From Halobellus clavatus (GTDB lineage: Archaea > Halobacteriota > Halobacteria > Halobacteriales > Haloferacaceae): a DNA stretch of 64,000 nucleotides. Of this stretch, positions 53,201 through 59,636 are shown piece after piece. How positions within the stretch are numbered: position 1 is the stretch's first letter; the number at the start of each line of letters is the position of its first letter. Location of the stretch: positions 124,001 through 188,000 of the forward strand of contig NZ_FNPB01000002.1 in the NCBI RefSeq assembly GCF_900107195.1, written 5' to 3'. The translations under genes and the position numbers were made by a program. The notes under the pieces are model-generated. The model was not told the origin of the DNA and did no database searches. It was given only the letters and a program-made list of their open reading frames with translations.

Positions 53201-55561
53201 TCGAGCATCGTCTTCGCATACGAGGGCGTCTCGACGAGCGTCGGCGCACAGACAGTGACCGATGCGGAAGGCGAGGGGATCGAAGTCACGTACGATCTCG
53301 GCAATATCGCCCCGGAGAACGCGACGATCCGGCTGGCGGAGACGACGATCGGCTCCGGATTGGGAACCAGATCGGTCCCCGTGAGCGATTCATCGGGAAC
53401 GGCGACGGTCGAGGTGAACGCGTCTGAACTCAACCGCAACGCGACCTTCCAGGCGTACATTCTGGACGAGAACCGCGGTCGACCGGTCCAATCCTCGATC
53501 AGCCACGGAGCCGTCGGTTTCGACGGCTCACCGACGCCGTCGATCACCGACGCGTCGGTCTCTTACGCGAACGGGAGCGATGTCTCGGGGGTGGAAGTGA
53601 ACGCCTCATTCGACTTCCAGCACAAGGCGGTGGACTGGTACCTCCATCCGGACGGCCAACCCGATACGCGCGAGATTGGTACCGCCGCAGGGATCGACAG
53701 CGACACCCGTCTGCGCGTGAACGTGACTGTCGAGAACTTCGATCCGCTGTTCGCCGTCGGTACGGCGAACGCCACGGACTGGGAGACGACGCAAATCGAC
53801 GGGAACACGACCCGGATCACGTTCGCCCTGACGCCCGCCGAAGCGGACTGGGACGAACGGATCACGAATCCCGATCCCAGGGAGTGGCCCCTCGTGAACG
53901 GATCGGCGACCGTCTCCTACGACGCTATCGTCGATATCACGACTTTCTCGCTGGAGGGTCAGCAGACCGGCCGGGAGCGTCTCCGCGGCGGACTCATCGC
54001 CAGCGACGCGCAAGCGTTCGCCCCACCACAGTACACGCTCCCGTCGAACGGCGACCCCGGAGCGCTGGAGATCGCCGTGGCGTCACCGCACTACGAGCCG
54101 GACGGCCGAACCGTGAGCACCGGGTTCTACCGCGCGATCATCCCCGACGCGATCATCGCCGACTGGGGCGTCTCACCGAGCCAGCTCACCGCGACGTACC
54201 AGGGCAAGCGCGCCCCGCTGACTGTCAGGCAGCTGCCGAGTGGCGGCGTGCGCGTGTTCACGCCGATCGGGTACTCCTCGGGGACAGTGTCGGTGACAGG
54301 CAACACCTCTGCGCCACAGGTGACGACCTTCGAGGCGATGAACCCGACCGGACGGGACGTCAATCTCACAATCGAGGTGGACAGAGAGCTCGACGAGATC
54401 GCGGTGAATCTGAGCGGACCTGAATCCGCCGTTCTCACCGAGGCGGACTTCGAAGAGACGCAGCACTCCGACGGTTCGTACACCTACAACGCGTCGTATG
54501 CGGCCGGCACAGACGGGACCTACGAAGCGGCGCTCGAGACCGCCGTCGATACGTCCGGAACCGGGATTACCGCGACTGTCGAAGACAGCGTCTCGGTCGA
54601 GGGCAGCACGGCCAACTTCACTGCGTCGATCGCCGGGACGAACGAACCAGTCGTGGCCGGCGAGACGCTAGAGATCACGGCGACGATCGAGAACGTTGGG
54701 AACGAGTCGGGGACCCAGCAGGTGTCGCTGAACGCTGGCGGCCAGGAACGCGACACGGAGTCGGTACAGTTAGATCCGGGTACCAATACGACGGTTACAC
54801 TCAGTTGGACGACTGCAGAGAGCGAAGACGGCACGTACCAAGCGACAGTCGCGACCGAGCACGACACGGCCTCGACTGCGGTTCAGGTCCGAGAACCCGC
54901 GTTCGTCGACATCACGATCGACTCGACGAATGCGCCGGTAGTCGTCGGTGAGCACCTCACAGTCACCGCGACGATCGAGAACACCGGAGACGTGAGCGGG
55001 ACCCAGACGATCAGGCTGTCGGTGAACGGCACAGAACGGAACAGCACGACACGCACGCTCGGCCCTGCGGAGTCGCAGGAAGTCCAACTGACGTGGAATA
55101 CGACCGGTGTCGACGCTGAACGGTACACCGTCGAAGTCGCGAGCAGCGACGACATAGCGACCGGGACCGTGAGCGTTCAGGCCGCGGCGGCAAACATCTC
55201 CGTCGATTCGTCGTCGCTCTCGACGGACACGACCACGGCCGGAGGGACAGTCACCGTCACGGCGACGGTGAACAACACGGGAGCGGTCGCCGGCACGGAA
55301 ACGATCGCACTGTCCGCAGGCGATACGCAGCTAGCGATGCAGGAAGTGACGATCGACGCCGGCAACACGACCGAGATCACCTTCGCTGAGTACGGCGCAT
55401 CGCTCGACCCCGGCACTTACGAAGTCCGCGTCGGGAACCGAAGTGCGGGGACGCTCACCATCGAGGAATCGTCGTCGGGGACCGGAGCGCCCGGCTTCGG
55501 CGTCGGGACCGCGGTCGGGGCGCTGGTCCTCGTCGCGCTGTGGGCGCGCAGGCGACGCTGA
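44279..55561 (+). CDS. Giant (3760-residue) modular cell-surface protein with PGF-CTERM anchor
   Basis: Modules in order: signal peptide (1-36, ending GGADAS); GLUG-repeat block 1 (about 55-530); cadherin-like repeat 1 (about 530-620, N-D-S-D-P-N-G-D and G-T-D-S-F-T-Y signatures); GLUG block 2 (about 624-1070); cadherin-like repeats 2-4 (1071-1354); Ig-like region and PKD domain (to about 1560); cadherin-like repeats 5-7 (1561-1846); Ig-like and second PKD (to 2048); four repeats of about 100 residues (2051-2484); unrecognised module 1 (2491-2756); a fifth repeat and related beta domains (to 3085); module 2 (3085-3345); three CARDB-type domains (3442-3728); and the tail APGFGVGTAVGALVLVALWA plus four Arg, a PGF-CTERM signal. 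Many N-x-S/T sites suggest heavy N-glycosylation. It is probably an adhesin or S-layer-associated filament processed by archaeosortase. Confidence 0.93.
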   Translation: MSRERRTAGRAVFLATVMLCSVIAGGVGFAGGADASQSSSAAVDLTAAGDVAAQVDVSASSLSGSGTADDPYVINNSSQLQAMEDNLDAHYRLGSDIDASNTSTWNGGNGFDPVGNDTDRFIGSLDGNGHTITGLTIDRPNEEHVGLFGGVGEYSAGSGTSATIVNVSLTNVSVVGDRLVGGVAGQSEGTDDRLNPTEIRNVTVSGNVTGQNNLIGLLVGKSSGEISDVTVSGKVKGDFRIGGLVGFNTGDITNVATSATVTTVAGTEQNGGDMGGVVGLNQDGRVINATASGDVISDSNDVGGIAGRNVEQYSDAAVVRNTTASGEVEGLNGVGGLVGTNGGTVARSTATGNITSVTLSSEATNDEFGGLVGGNGGSIMNSTASGDVNSMSVGEDNTDEDTGGLVGLNTGSIANTKASGTVNGEKNVGGLVGRNGNGDTIRDSFAVGLVVGDENKGGVVGNNLGTVEDAYWDTKTANRSDSNASRLLTAQMQGDAARTNMPGLDFDTVWQTQPSDYPALRSMDQLNAVNDTFTTAENTTRTVSAPGVLENDSDPNGDPLTAAVVSGPANGTLIFNADGSFEYTPDPGFFGTDSFTYNASDGTSADTATVIINVSESDEKDSQRVDVSPNDLTGNGTEGDPYVITNASELQAMEDDLSANYTLENDIDASNTSTWNGGKGFDPVGGVDDKTNTPGSSFSGTFDGNEYTITGLTIARQSEDYVGLFGNTSDSTIKAVTLTSVSVTGNENVGGLVGDHNGGTIQNVSIGGTVTGKGAGVGGNPGDVGGLAGITTRSTVSNVSASVTVTGFKRVGGVVGVTGDDVEVRDVSATGDIKGEKYDGVFPEHIGGLIGLNRGSIRTASASGKVNGSDRVGGLAGWNDGNGKIRNVSASGSVEGFLQTGGLVGLNSGTIEKASASGDVLATSSGGGLVGINSGNITNAWASGAVTIEEDGQNLNTDFAGGLVAENDGTIEDTFAVGKVSSQEPPSNVSVGGLLAQNYITTYPPKGTVRDSYWDRETTNRSTSAENATALNTSQMTGEAARSNMSGLTYGEVWTIRTNDYPVLIDDPKGPTASDDTYSTPEDTTLTVSASAGVLDNDSDPDNDTLTAAVATRPTNGSLTLYANGSFIYQPDADFAGTDSFTYNVSDGTITDTATVTITVTQVNDPPTAVDDSYTTPENSTLSVSASGVLANDSDPENDVLNATPVSDPTNGSLTLNASGSFEYTPDQGFFGTDSFTYNATDGELNSTATVTITITERNDPPTAVEDSYTTSENTALNVSAPGILDNDSDPNGDTLNATPVSDPRNGSLTLNADGSFEYTPDTDFTGTDSFTYSATDGELTDTATVTINVTAKDDTAPVLSDAEAVARDDRRSVVRDDDVVEVSVNVTDPGGSVITSVTADASRFGAGTVSLSETTVEGVYRGSFTVNASKPQAKDGSELLKITATDGAENSDSTTTGFALTLDTQPPVARATANQTKIDPGDTIRFNASSSTDNTRLNEHRWDIIDSNDDFERRGFFGLTKSVTYRFASAGTYTVDLNVSDTAGNTNTTSITVDVGETNQAPTAADDTYTTPENTTLDPASDVLENDFDPNGDVLSATLVTGPTNGTLSLAANGNFSYTPNANFTGTDSFTYNATDREFNSTATVTITVTAVNDAPIARNNNYTVNESTDRDLSTLDVSAPGVLGNDSDPDGDSLSTSVVSGPTNGTLSLATNGSLSYTPYQGFTGTDSFTYEASDGGLTDTATVTITVTETNQAPIARNDSYIASENRTLTVSAPGVLDDDSDPDGDSLTADIVSSPDNGTLTLAANGSLSYTPAPGFNGSDSFTYEASDGSRTDTGTVIITVESAGSPDGTAPTLTNPALTDVTDSDGVVTGGDRIEASVAVTDTGGSGLADVLLNASGFGASNVPLTDGDDGIYNGTFTVDAVRAGPDGTVTPRFGAVDTAGNRNRTVGPSLTLDTTAPGVSIDANNTTVGVGETVEFVANADDATSSVVSYTWQLGDGTTASGPTVNHSYASTGTYAVEVTVTDDAGNTNTTTAAITVSPEDQAAPPADPVIRAPEDGIYAPTRSSTPQISYNATGVIDSGDVGIVVRNATAGNGTVVASEAPGSAEGTEEVLVPAGSLSGDVTLNVTLVNTTEDRVYASDLVNLTAVTAPAILTPADDAYDPTAETTIGTFHNADGVIAPGDVGVRLRNVTGTNDTVVANNASTSLPVVGTVNTTIPTGAIDGNVTLRAELYNTSNGTTEAAGLVNLTAPTDGDDGTDEGFAEPAPVVLVPSDGTYDPTEEFTASIGYNATGFVAPDDVEIRFRNATAGNGTVVATATPGSPSGNAGVTIPAGTFVGDVTINVTLANGTTDAVYASELVNLTAETPDDDGDSAPPAPAIFAPANATYDPDARLNFTTFHNATGVIAPSDVGVRLRNVTGTNDTVVARNTSLLVDGEADLRVEAGALDGNVTVRTELYNTSSPGATAAETITNLTVDSADAPPTAVPSVVASNVSHAGGTQPDLSNVSLHAEFSGGLLQVQLRNESYVGLNNGGEPGGNYELEGVGVDDSTRIRVNVTVANFTPRVLIGSARDVNWSRTRTADGDWTLSITGSPVEVHSYFGNNNNPPDEWTGSLTATQSQNQTITYAVDGLSTVSPTYRERLNGSVFLTDAQRFGAPTYNASATPDRVELEVAAPHYETDGKTVNEGLFEAYIPPSLLDEWGVSASDLVGKFDGTRKSTTVSTTPDGGARVSFDVTYSEETAVVTYNGSDSTAPTVLAPGDSGYVPSERTNLSLDYNATGVIAPSDVEIVVRNATAGNGTIVGNATPGSVNGTTRIAIPAGTLSGDVTLNVTLVNATDRIVYASDPVTLTAETVDDGGGQEGGGEGGIALPPSPGVTLTTSDLAAETLSSLDVTFNVSGESVDASDVELWLYNASDGRELVGKTTQVGTKSGLSAVTVPADELGGGAFTAEIQVVANSTGSPLVLANSSSIVFAYEGVSTSVGAQTVTDAEGEGIEVTYDLGNIAPENATIRLAETTIGSGLGTRSVPVSDSSGTATVEVNASELNRNATFQAYILDENRGRPVQSSISHGAVGFDGSPTPSITDASVSYANGSDVSGVEVNASFDFQHKAVDWYLHPDGQPDTREIGTAAGIDSDTRLRVNVTVENFDPLFAVGTANATDWETTQIDGNTTRITFALTPAEADWDERITNPDPREWPLVNGSATVSYDAIVDITTFSLEGQQTGRERLRGGLIASDAQAFAPPQYTLPSNGDPGALEIAVASPHYEPDGRTVSTGFYRAIIPDAIIADWGVSPSQLTATYQGKRAPLTVRQLPSGGVRVFTPIGYSSGTVSVTGNTSAPQVTTFEAMNPTGRDVNLTIEVDRELDEIAVNLSGPESAVLTEADFEETQHSDGSYTYNASYAAGTDGTYEAALETAVDTSGTGITATVEDSVSVEGSTANFTASIAGTNEPVVAGETLEITATIENVGNESGTQQVSLNAGGQERDTESVQLDPGTNTTVTLSWTTAESEDGTYQATVATEHDTASTAVQVREPAFVDITIDSTNAPVVVGEHLTVTATIENTGDVSGTQTIRLSVNGTERNSTTRTLGPAESQEVQLTWNTTGVDAERYTVEVASSDDIATGTVSVQAAAANISVDSSSLSTDTTTAGGTVTVTATVNNTGAVAGTETIALSAGDTQLAMQEVTIDAGNTTEITFAEYGASLDPGTYEVRVGNRSAGTLTIEESSSGTGAPGFGVGTAVGALVLVALWARRRR

Positions 55562-55600
55562 CCGCCGCCCTTCCGAGTGCCGACGGAAGCCGAGAGCAAA

Positions 55601-55633
55601 TATCTATATATTCCTGCGATAATCCCGGAATAT
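55601..55633 (+). promoter_or_regulatory. Promoter and palindromic operator of the RHH/transporter operon
   Basis: A TATA-type stretch (TATCTATATA at 55601-55610) lies about 25 bases before the ATG at 55632, so the transcript should be leaderless. The inverted repeat ATATTCC-N12-GGAATAT (55608-55614, 55627-55633) covers the region between TATA box and start codon. RHH proteins bind such short palindromes as dimers of dimers, and the first gene encodes one, so autorepression is the simplest reading. Confidence 0.55.
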
Positions 55634-55808
55634 GCCCAAAATAAGCGTGGAGATCCCACAAGAGCTTCTTACTGACCTCGACGAACACGTCGGGGACGAC
55701 GGAAAGTTCGTCAACCGGAGCGACGCCGTTCGAGCGTCGATCCGCAAGACGCTGGATATGCTCGACGAGATCGATTCCCGCCACGGCCGCTTAAACGACG
55801 ATGAGTGA
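55632..55808 (+). CDS. Ribbon-helix-helix (CopG/Arc-type) regulator
   Basis: The 58-residue product starts MPKISVEIPQELLTDLDEHV, a typical RHH beta-strand and first helix, followed by GKFVNRSDAVRASIRKTLD, where S/D-A-V-R-x-x-I is the second-helix signature. It is short because it is just the DNA-binding fold. The stop overlaps the start of the transporter gene (ATGAGTGA, eight bases), so the two are translationally coupled. A palindrome at the promoter suggests autoregulation. A small nickel- or metabolite-sensing tail is absent, so any effector is unknown. Confidence 0.85.
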   Translation: MPKISVEIPQELLTDLDEHVGDDGKFVNRSDAVRASIRKTLDMLDEIDSRHGRLNDDE

Positions 55809-56514
55809 GACGCGAAGCCAGATCGGCTCCGTCGCGCTCGTGGCACTGTTCGTGACGGCGCTGACGACGGCGCAGCTCACGGCATCGAAACTGTTGGCCT
55901 TCGGGCTCCCCGTCGAGGTACCTGTGACCGGGGCGACGATCATCCTCCCGGGGGCCGCGCTGGCGTACGCGCTGACGTTCTTCGCCTCCGATTGCTACTC
56001 CGAACTGTACGGGCGCCGCGCGGCGCAGGTGATGGTCAACGTGGGATTCGTGATGAACTTCGTCCTCCTGGCCCTCGTGTGGAGTACGATCCTCGCGCCC
56101 GCGGCGAACCCAGAGAGCGCCTCGCAGTACCGCGCGGTGCTCGCCCCGGGGACGAACATCGTCATCGGCAGCCTCCTGGCCTACGTCGTGAGTCAGAACT
56201 GGGACGTCCTCGTCTTCCACCGCATCCGCGACGCCACCGGCGAGTCGATGCTGTGGCTCCGTAACATCGCCTCGACGGCCACGAGCCAGGCGATCGATAC
56301 GGTCATCTTCGTCGTCGTCGCGTTCTACGTCGCGCCGCGGGTGCTCGGCTTCGGGGACCCGTTCTCCGTTTCGGTCGTGCTCTCGCTGATCGTCGGGCAG
56401 TACCTGTTGAAGCTCCTCATCGCACTGATCGACACGCCGTTCGTCTACGCCGTCGTCGGCGCGCTCGGCGGGTCGCAGATCTCGGGCGGCGAGGACGCCT
56501 GGGCAGCGAAATAA
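55801..56514 (+). CDS. Queuosine-precursor-type transporter (YhhQ/DUF165 family)
   Basis: The 237-residue product has about six helices. Family landmarks are LTTAQLTASKLLAFGL near residues 21-36, the ASDCYSELYGRRAAQVMVN segment near 62-80 and SQNWDVLVFHRIRDATGE near 130-147, followed by RNIASTATSQAIDTVIF. Bacterial YhhQ imports preQ0/preQ1 for queuosine. Archaea use preQ0 to make archaeosine in tRNA, so import of a 7-deazaguanine is likely. It is coupled to the upstream RHH gene, which may control it. Its stop is eight bases from the stop of the convergent methyltransferase. Confidence 0.9.
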   Translation: MSETRSQIGSVALVALFVTALTTAQLTASKLLAFGLPVEVPVTGATIILPGAALAYALTFFASDCYSELYGRRAAQVMVNVGFVMNFVLLALVWSTILAPAANPESASQYRAVLAPGTNIVIGSLLAYVVSQNWDVLVFHRIRDATGESMLWLRNIASTATSQAIDTVIFVVVAFYVAPRVLGFGDPFSVSVVLSLIVGQYLLKLLIALIDTPFVYAVVGALGGSQISGGEDAWAAK

Positions 56515-56521
56515 CCGCGGT

Positions 56522-57298
56522 TCATTCCTCGTCGACGACCTCTGCGAACCCGTAGTCGGACTTGACGTCCGTGATCCGGATCCGGACTGTATCGCCCGTC
56601 TCTACCCCCGGAACGAACACGGTGTAGCCGTCGATCTTCACCACGCCGTCGCCCTCGCTGCCGACGTCGTCGACGACAGCGTCGCGTTCGTCGCCCTCCG
56701 AAACCGGGGCCGTGACGCGGTGCTTCCCGACCAGATACAGTTCCGAGGAGGAGTCGCGGGAGGCCTCGGGACGGATCGACCGGACGTACTCGAACTCGTC
56801 GTCGACGTCGTCTTTCAGGTCGTCGAGGTCCTGTCCGTCGAACACCTTCGCGACGAAGTCGCCGCCGGCCGGGAGCAACTCCAGCGCCACTTCCAGCGCC
56901 TGTCGCGCGAGGTGCACCGAGCGCGCGTGATCGACGGAGTACTCGCCGGTCATATTCGGGGCCATATCGGAGATCACCACGTCCGCCCCGTCCTCGCCGA
57001 CTCGCTCGCGGACTTCAGCTTTCGTCTCCTCGTCGGTCATATCGCCACGGATCGTCTCGACGTTCTCGCGCTCCAGTTCCCGAATCCGCTGGAAGTCGAC
57101 GCCGACGACGGTCCCCTGCTCGCCGATCGCCTCGCTGGCGACCTGGAGCCAGCCGCCGGGGGCCGCACCGAGGTCGACGACTGTGTTCCCGGGACCGAAC
57201 AGGCCGGCGTCCTCGTCCAGTTGTTTCAGTTTGTACGCCGAACGAGCCCGGTAGCCCTCCTGTTTGGCCCTGTTGTAGTACTCGTCTCGATCAGTCAT
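56522..57298 (-). CDS. rlmE: 23S rRNA 2'-O-ribose methyltransferase, RlmE/FtsJ type, with TRAM domain
   Basis: The 258-residue product starts MTDRDEYYNRAKQEGYRARS at the ATG at 57298. RSAYKLKQLDEDAGLF contains the catalytic Lys, VVDLGAAPGGWLQVASEAIG is the SAM motif, and VVISDMAPNMTGEYSVDHAR holds the catalytic Asp; VAKVFDG supplies the second Lys. The last 55 residues are a TRAM domain (VPGVETGDTVRIRITDVKSD), which adds RNA binding and is typical of haloarchaeal members. The target in E. coli is U2552 of 23S rRNA; in archaea this is inferred. Confidence 0.92.
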   Translation of the reverse strand: MTDRDEYYNRAKQEGYRARSAYKLKQLDEDAGLFGPGNTVVDLGAAPGGWLQVASEAIGEQGTVVGVDFQRIRELERENVETIRGDMTDEETKAEVRERVGEDGADVVISDMAPNMTGEYSVDHARSVHLARQALEVALELLPAGGDFVAKVFDGQDLDDLKDDVDDEFEYVRSIRPEASRDSSSELYLVGKHRVTAPVSEGDERDAVVDDVGSEGDGVVKIDGYTVFVPGVETGDTVRIRITDVKSDYGFAEVVDEE

Positions 57299-57503
57299 AC
57301 GGTTCTCACCAACTCCGCTGATGTGCTCCGCGTTGATACCGGAGGCGAATTCGCGCTCATACCCCACGGGACGCCGCCGACCCGGAAAGGGACATCGGAT
57401 GGGGGCGGCCGCCTCGACTGTACTCGCCGTTGGACCGATACCGGGTATCTCACCCCGACGATCCGCGGGCGAGCCTGAACGAGGCTGCCACGCGTCGAAC
57501 GAC

Positions 57504-58172
57504 TTACCCGCGGAGCAGCCTGACGACCTCGTCGGTTACCCCCGTCCTGACAGCGAGGATATACGCTCTGCCGGGTTCGAACACCGTGTCCGGTCCCGGG
57601 AACTGATCGCTCTCGTTGTCGGCGACGACGACCGCGCCACGCGGTAACGAGACGGCTTCGAGCGTCTTTCCGGCAACAGGGGCGTTCTCGCTGACGGTGA
57701 TCTCCATCAGTTCGAGGTCGTCGGTTATCTCCTCGATCGTTCTGACGCCGCCGTCACTGATCTTTATGACCTCGTTGGCGGCCGCATACGCGGCCAGTTC
57801 CTCCGGGTAGACCACCGCATCGACCATCTCTTCGTACTCCTCGTCGTCACCGTGATCGATCCGAGCGACAGTTCGGATATCCGGCGCGATCCGCTGGCCG
57901 GTCATACAGATCCCCAGGTTCGTCATCGCCCCGTAGCTCGTCAGCGAGGCCAAGACGTCGCTGCGCGCTAAGTCAGCCTGGCGGAGAATACTCGGTCGGC
58001 CGCCGTCACCGTGAATGACACTCGCGATGTACTGGTCGCTCAGAAAGTCCGCACGGTCCTCGTCCTTCTCGATAATGACGACGTCGTGACCACGGTTGTC
58101 TAATCGGCGCGCTGTGTGGTAGCCGACGTGCTTGCCACCGACGATCACGACCCGGAGGTCATTGACCGGCAT
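57504..58172 (-). CDS. Stand-alone RCK/TrkA protein (K+ transport regulator)
   Basis: The 222-residue product has an RCK-N Rossmann domain, starting LRVVIVGGKHVGYHTARRL with a glycine-rich loop, IEKDEDRADFLSDQ for the acidic ribose-binding position, and VIHGDGGRPSILRQADLARS. Residues about 140-222 are the RCK-C domain (LMEITVSENAPVAGKTLEAV). It has no membrane part. Such proteins gate K+ channels or Trk/Ktr transporters by binding NAD(H) or ATP. A K+ channel that lacks its own RCK domain is the next gene upstream on the same strand, 356 bases away. Confidence 0.9.
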   Translation of the reverse strand: MPVNDLRVVIVGGKHVGYHTARRLDNRGHDVVIIEKDEDRADFLSDQYIASVIHGDGGRPSILRQADLARSDVLASLTSYGAMTNLGICMTGQRIAPDIRTVARIDHGDDEEYEEMVDAVVYPEELAAYAAANEVIKISDGGVRTIEEITDDLELMEITVSENAPVAGKTLEAVSLPRGAVVVADNESDQFPGPDTVFEPGRAYILAVRTGVTDEVVRLLRG

Positions 58173-58528
58173 CGTCTCAGATAACAGCCCCCTCGGTACT
58201 GAGTGTTGTGGGTGCGGGCTCCGCTGTTGGCCGCGGTCTCGCTCTCGGAACTGGCGACCGGAATGCCGAAAGCCGACCAGCGTTACTCCCACGCGAATCG
58301 TACTCTTGGTCCCTTCTTTGGGAGTATCGTCGGCTAGGAGCTCCGGGCCAGGCCGCCGTTCGCGTCGGCGTTCTGTATGATCTGGTCCGGCCGGCCCTGT
58401 TTTCGGGACTCTGACAGTACGTCGACTCCCTCGCCTGGGGCCGGATCGGGATCACTGTCGCCGCGCTTCGCACTCCGGCACTGCGTGTACGGCACGCTCC
58501 GCGTAACCCACCTCCCCGGCCGATTCCC
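58173..58528. other. 356-base gap between the K+ channel and the RCK gene
   Basis: No convincing frame, RNA gene or tandem repeat was seen. Frames that cross it are open only through GC bias and have irregular composition. It probably contains the promoter of the RCK gene. Confidence 0.45.
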
Positions 58529-59374
58529 TCACTCCGCCCTGGAATCGAATTCCTGGTACACGACGTGCCCGCAGGCCTTGCAGTGCGACGCGTCCCGATC
58601 GTGGTACTCCAACCCACACTGGGGGCACGTCACGTTGATCTTCTCCTTGGACGTCCACTCCTTGACGAACGTACTCGCCTGCCGCGGGATGACGATGATC
58701 GCGGCCAGTATCGACCCCACGGAGACCCACCTGCCGGCGGTCGTGACGGGGATGATATCGCCGAACCCGGTCGTTGTCAGGGTGATCACGGCGTAGTAGA
58801 AGGCGTCGCCGAACGTCGTGACGTTGGGGTTCGCCGCCTGCTCGACGCTGTAGAACACGCCGGCGGAAACGAACAGGAGAATCACAATCGTCAGCAGGAG
58901 TCTCCCGGCGCGCAACGTGTTGTCGGTGACGGTCCCGAAGAAAAACTCCGCATCGTCGGTGAATCGGTAGAACCGCAGCACGCGGATGACTCGAAGCGCC
59001 CGTAGAAAGCCAATCTCTAACGCGCTAATCGAGACCGGCGACAGGAAGACCAACAGCGTCGGGACAATCGCAATCAGGTCAATCAGCATATACCCGTTGA
59101 GAAATTCTGCCCGCCGGTCTGGGGCTCCGTACAGTCGGAGCAGGTATTCTCCGGCGAAGATGAACGCAACGCCGACTTCGAGGTTCCACAGGAGCGCTCG
59201 GAGCGAGGCGGCAATCGGGTACGTTTCGGCGACGACGACGCCGACGAACAGCAGATTCAGTCCCAGCAGGCCGATATCGATCGCCTTTCCGAGGACTGTC
59301 TCGTGATCCAGGAGGTAAAACTGAACCAACTCACGACGGTCCCGTTCGCCCGGAGCGGATACATCGGGGCCCAT
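58529..59374 (-). CDS. Voltage-gated-type potassium channel with C-terminal zinc ribbon
   Basis: The 281-residue product starts at the ATG at 59374. Six helices run through residues 30-240. An S4-like segment FLRALRVIRVLRFYRFTDD has Arg at every third position. The pore reads AFYYAVITLTTTGFGDIIPV, where TTGFGD replaces the usual TVGYGD filter. The C-terminal 35 residues form a zinc ribbon (CPQCGLEYHDRDASHCKACG). No RCK or cyclic-nucleotide domain is fused. The altered filter keeps the Gly-Phe-Gly form used by some K+-selective channels, so selectivity is probable but not certain. Confidence 0.87.
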   Translation of the reverse strand: MGPDVSAPGERDRRELVQFYLLDHETVLGKAIDIGLLGLNLLFVGVVVAETYPIAASLRALLWNLEVGVAFIFAGEYLLRLYGAPDRRAEFLNGYMLIDLIAIVPTLLVFLSPVSISALEIGFLRALRVIRVLRFYRFTDDAEFFFGTVTDNTLRAGRLLLTIVILLFVSAGVFYSVEQAANPNVTTFGDAFYYAVITLTTTGFGDIIPVTTAGRWVSVGSILAAIIVIPRQASTFVKEWTSKEKINVTCPQCGLEYHDRDASHCKACGHVVYQEFDSRAE

Positions 59375-59636
59375 ACGGAGTAGTGGGCAATCGGACGTAA
59401 AGAAGCGGGCCACCGCCGACGTCGTCGGCCCGCTCCCGACGACGGACGGTAGCATCCACCGGAATCGTTCTCACCGTCCGTCGGGGCGGTTCGCACCGTG
59501 CCCGGCCCGGACTTCCGCGCAGTGCGATCGCTCCGTCACACGGTGAGGGCCCGGACGCGAACGCAGCGTCCGATCGGACCCAATCTTTACTCTCTCAGTG
59601 TCCTATGGTACGATTTGTCAGCGCCGCTGGCCGTCT

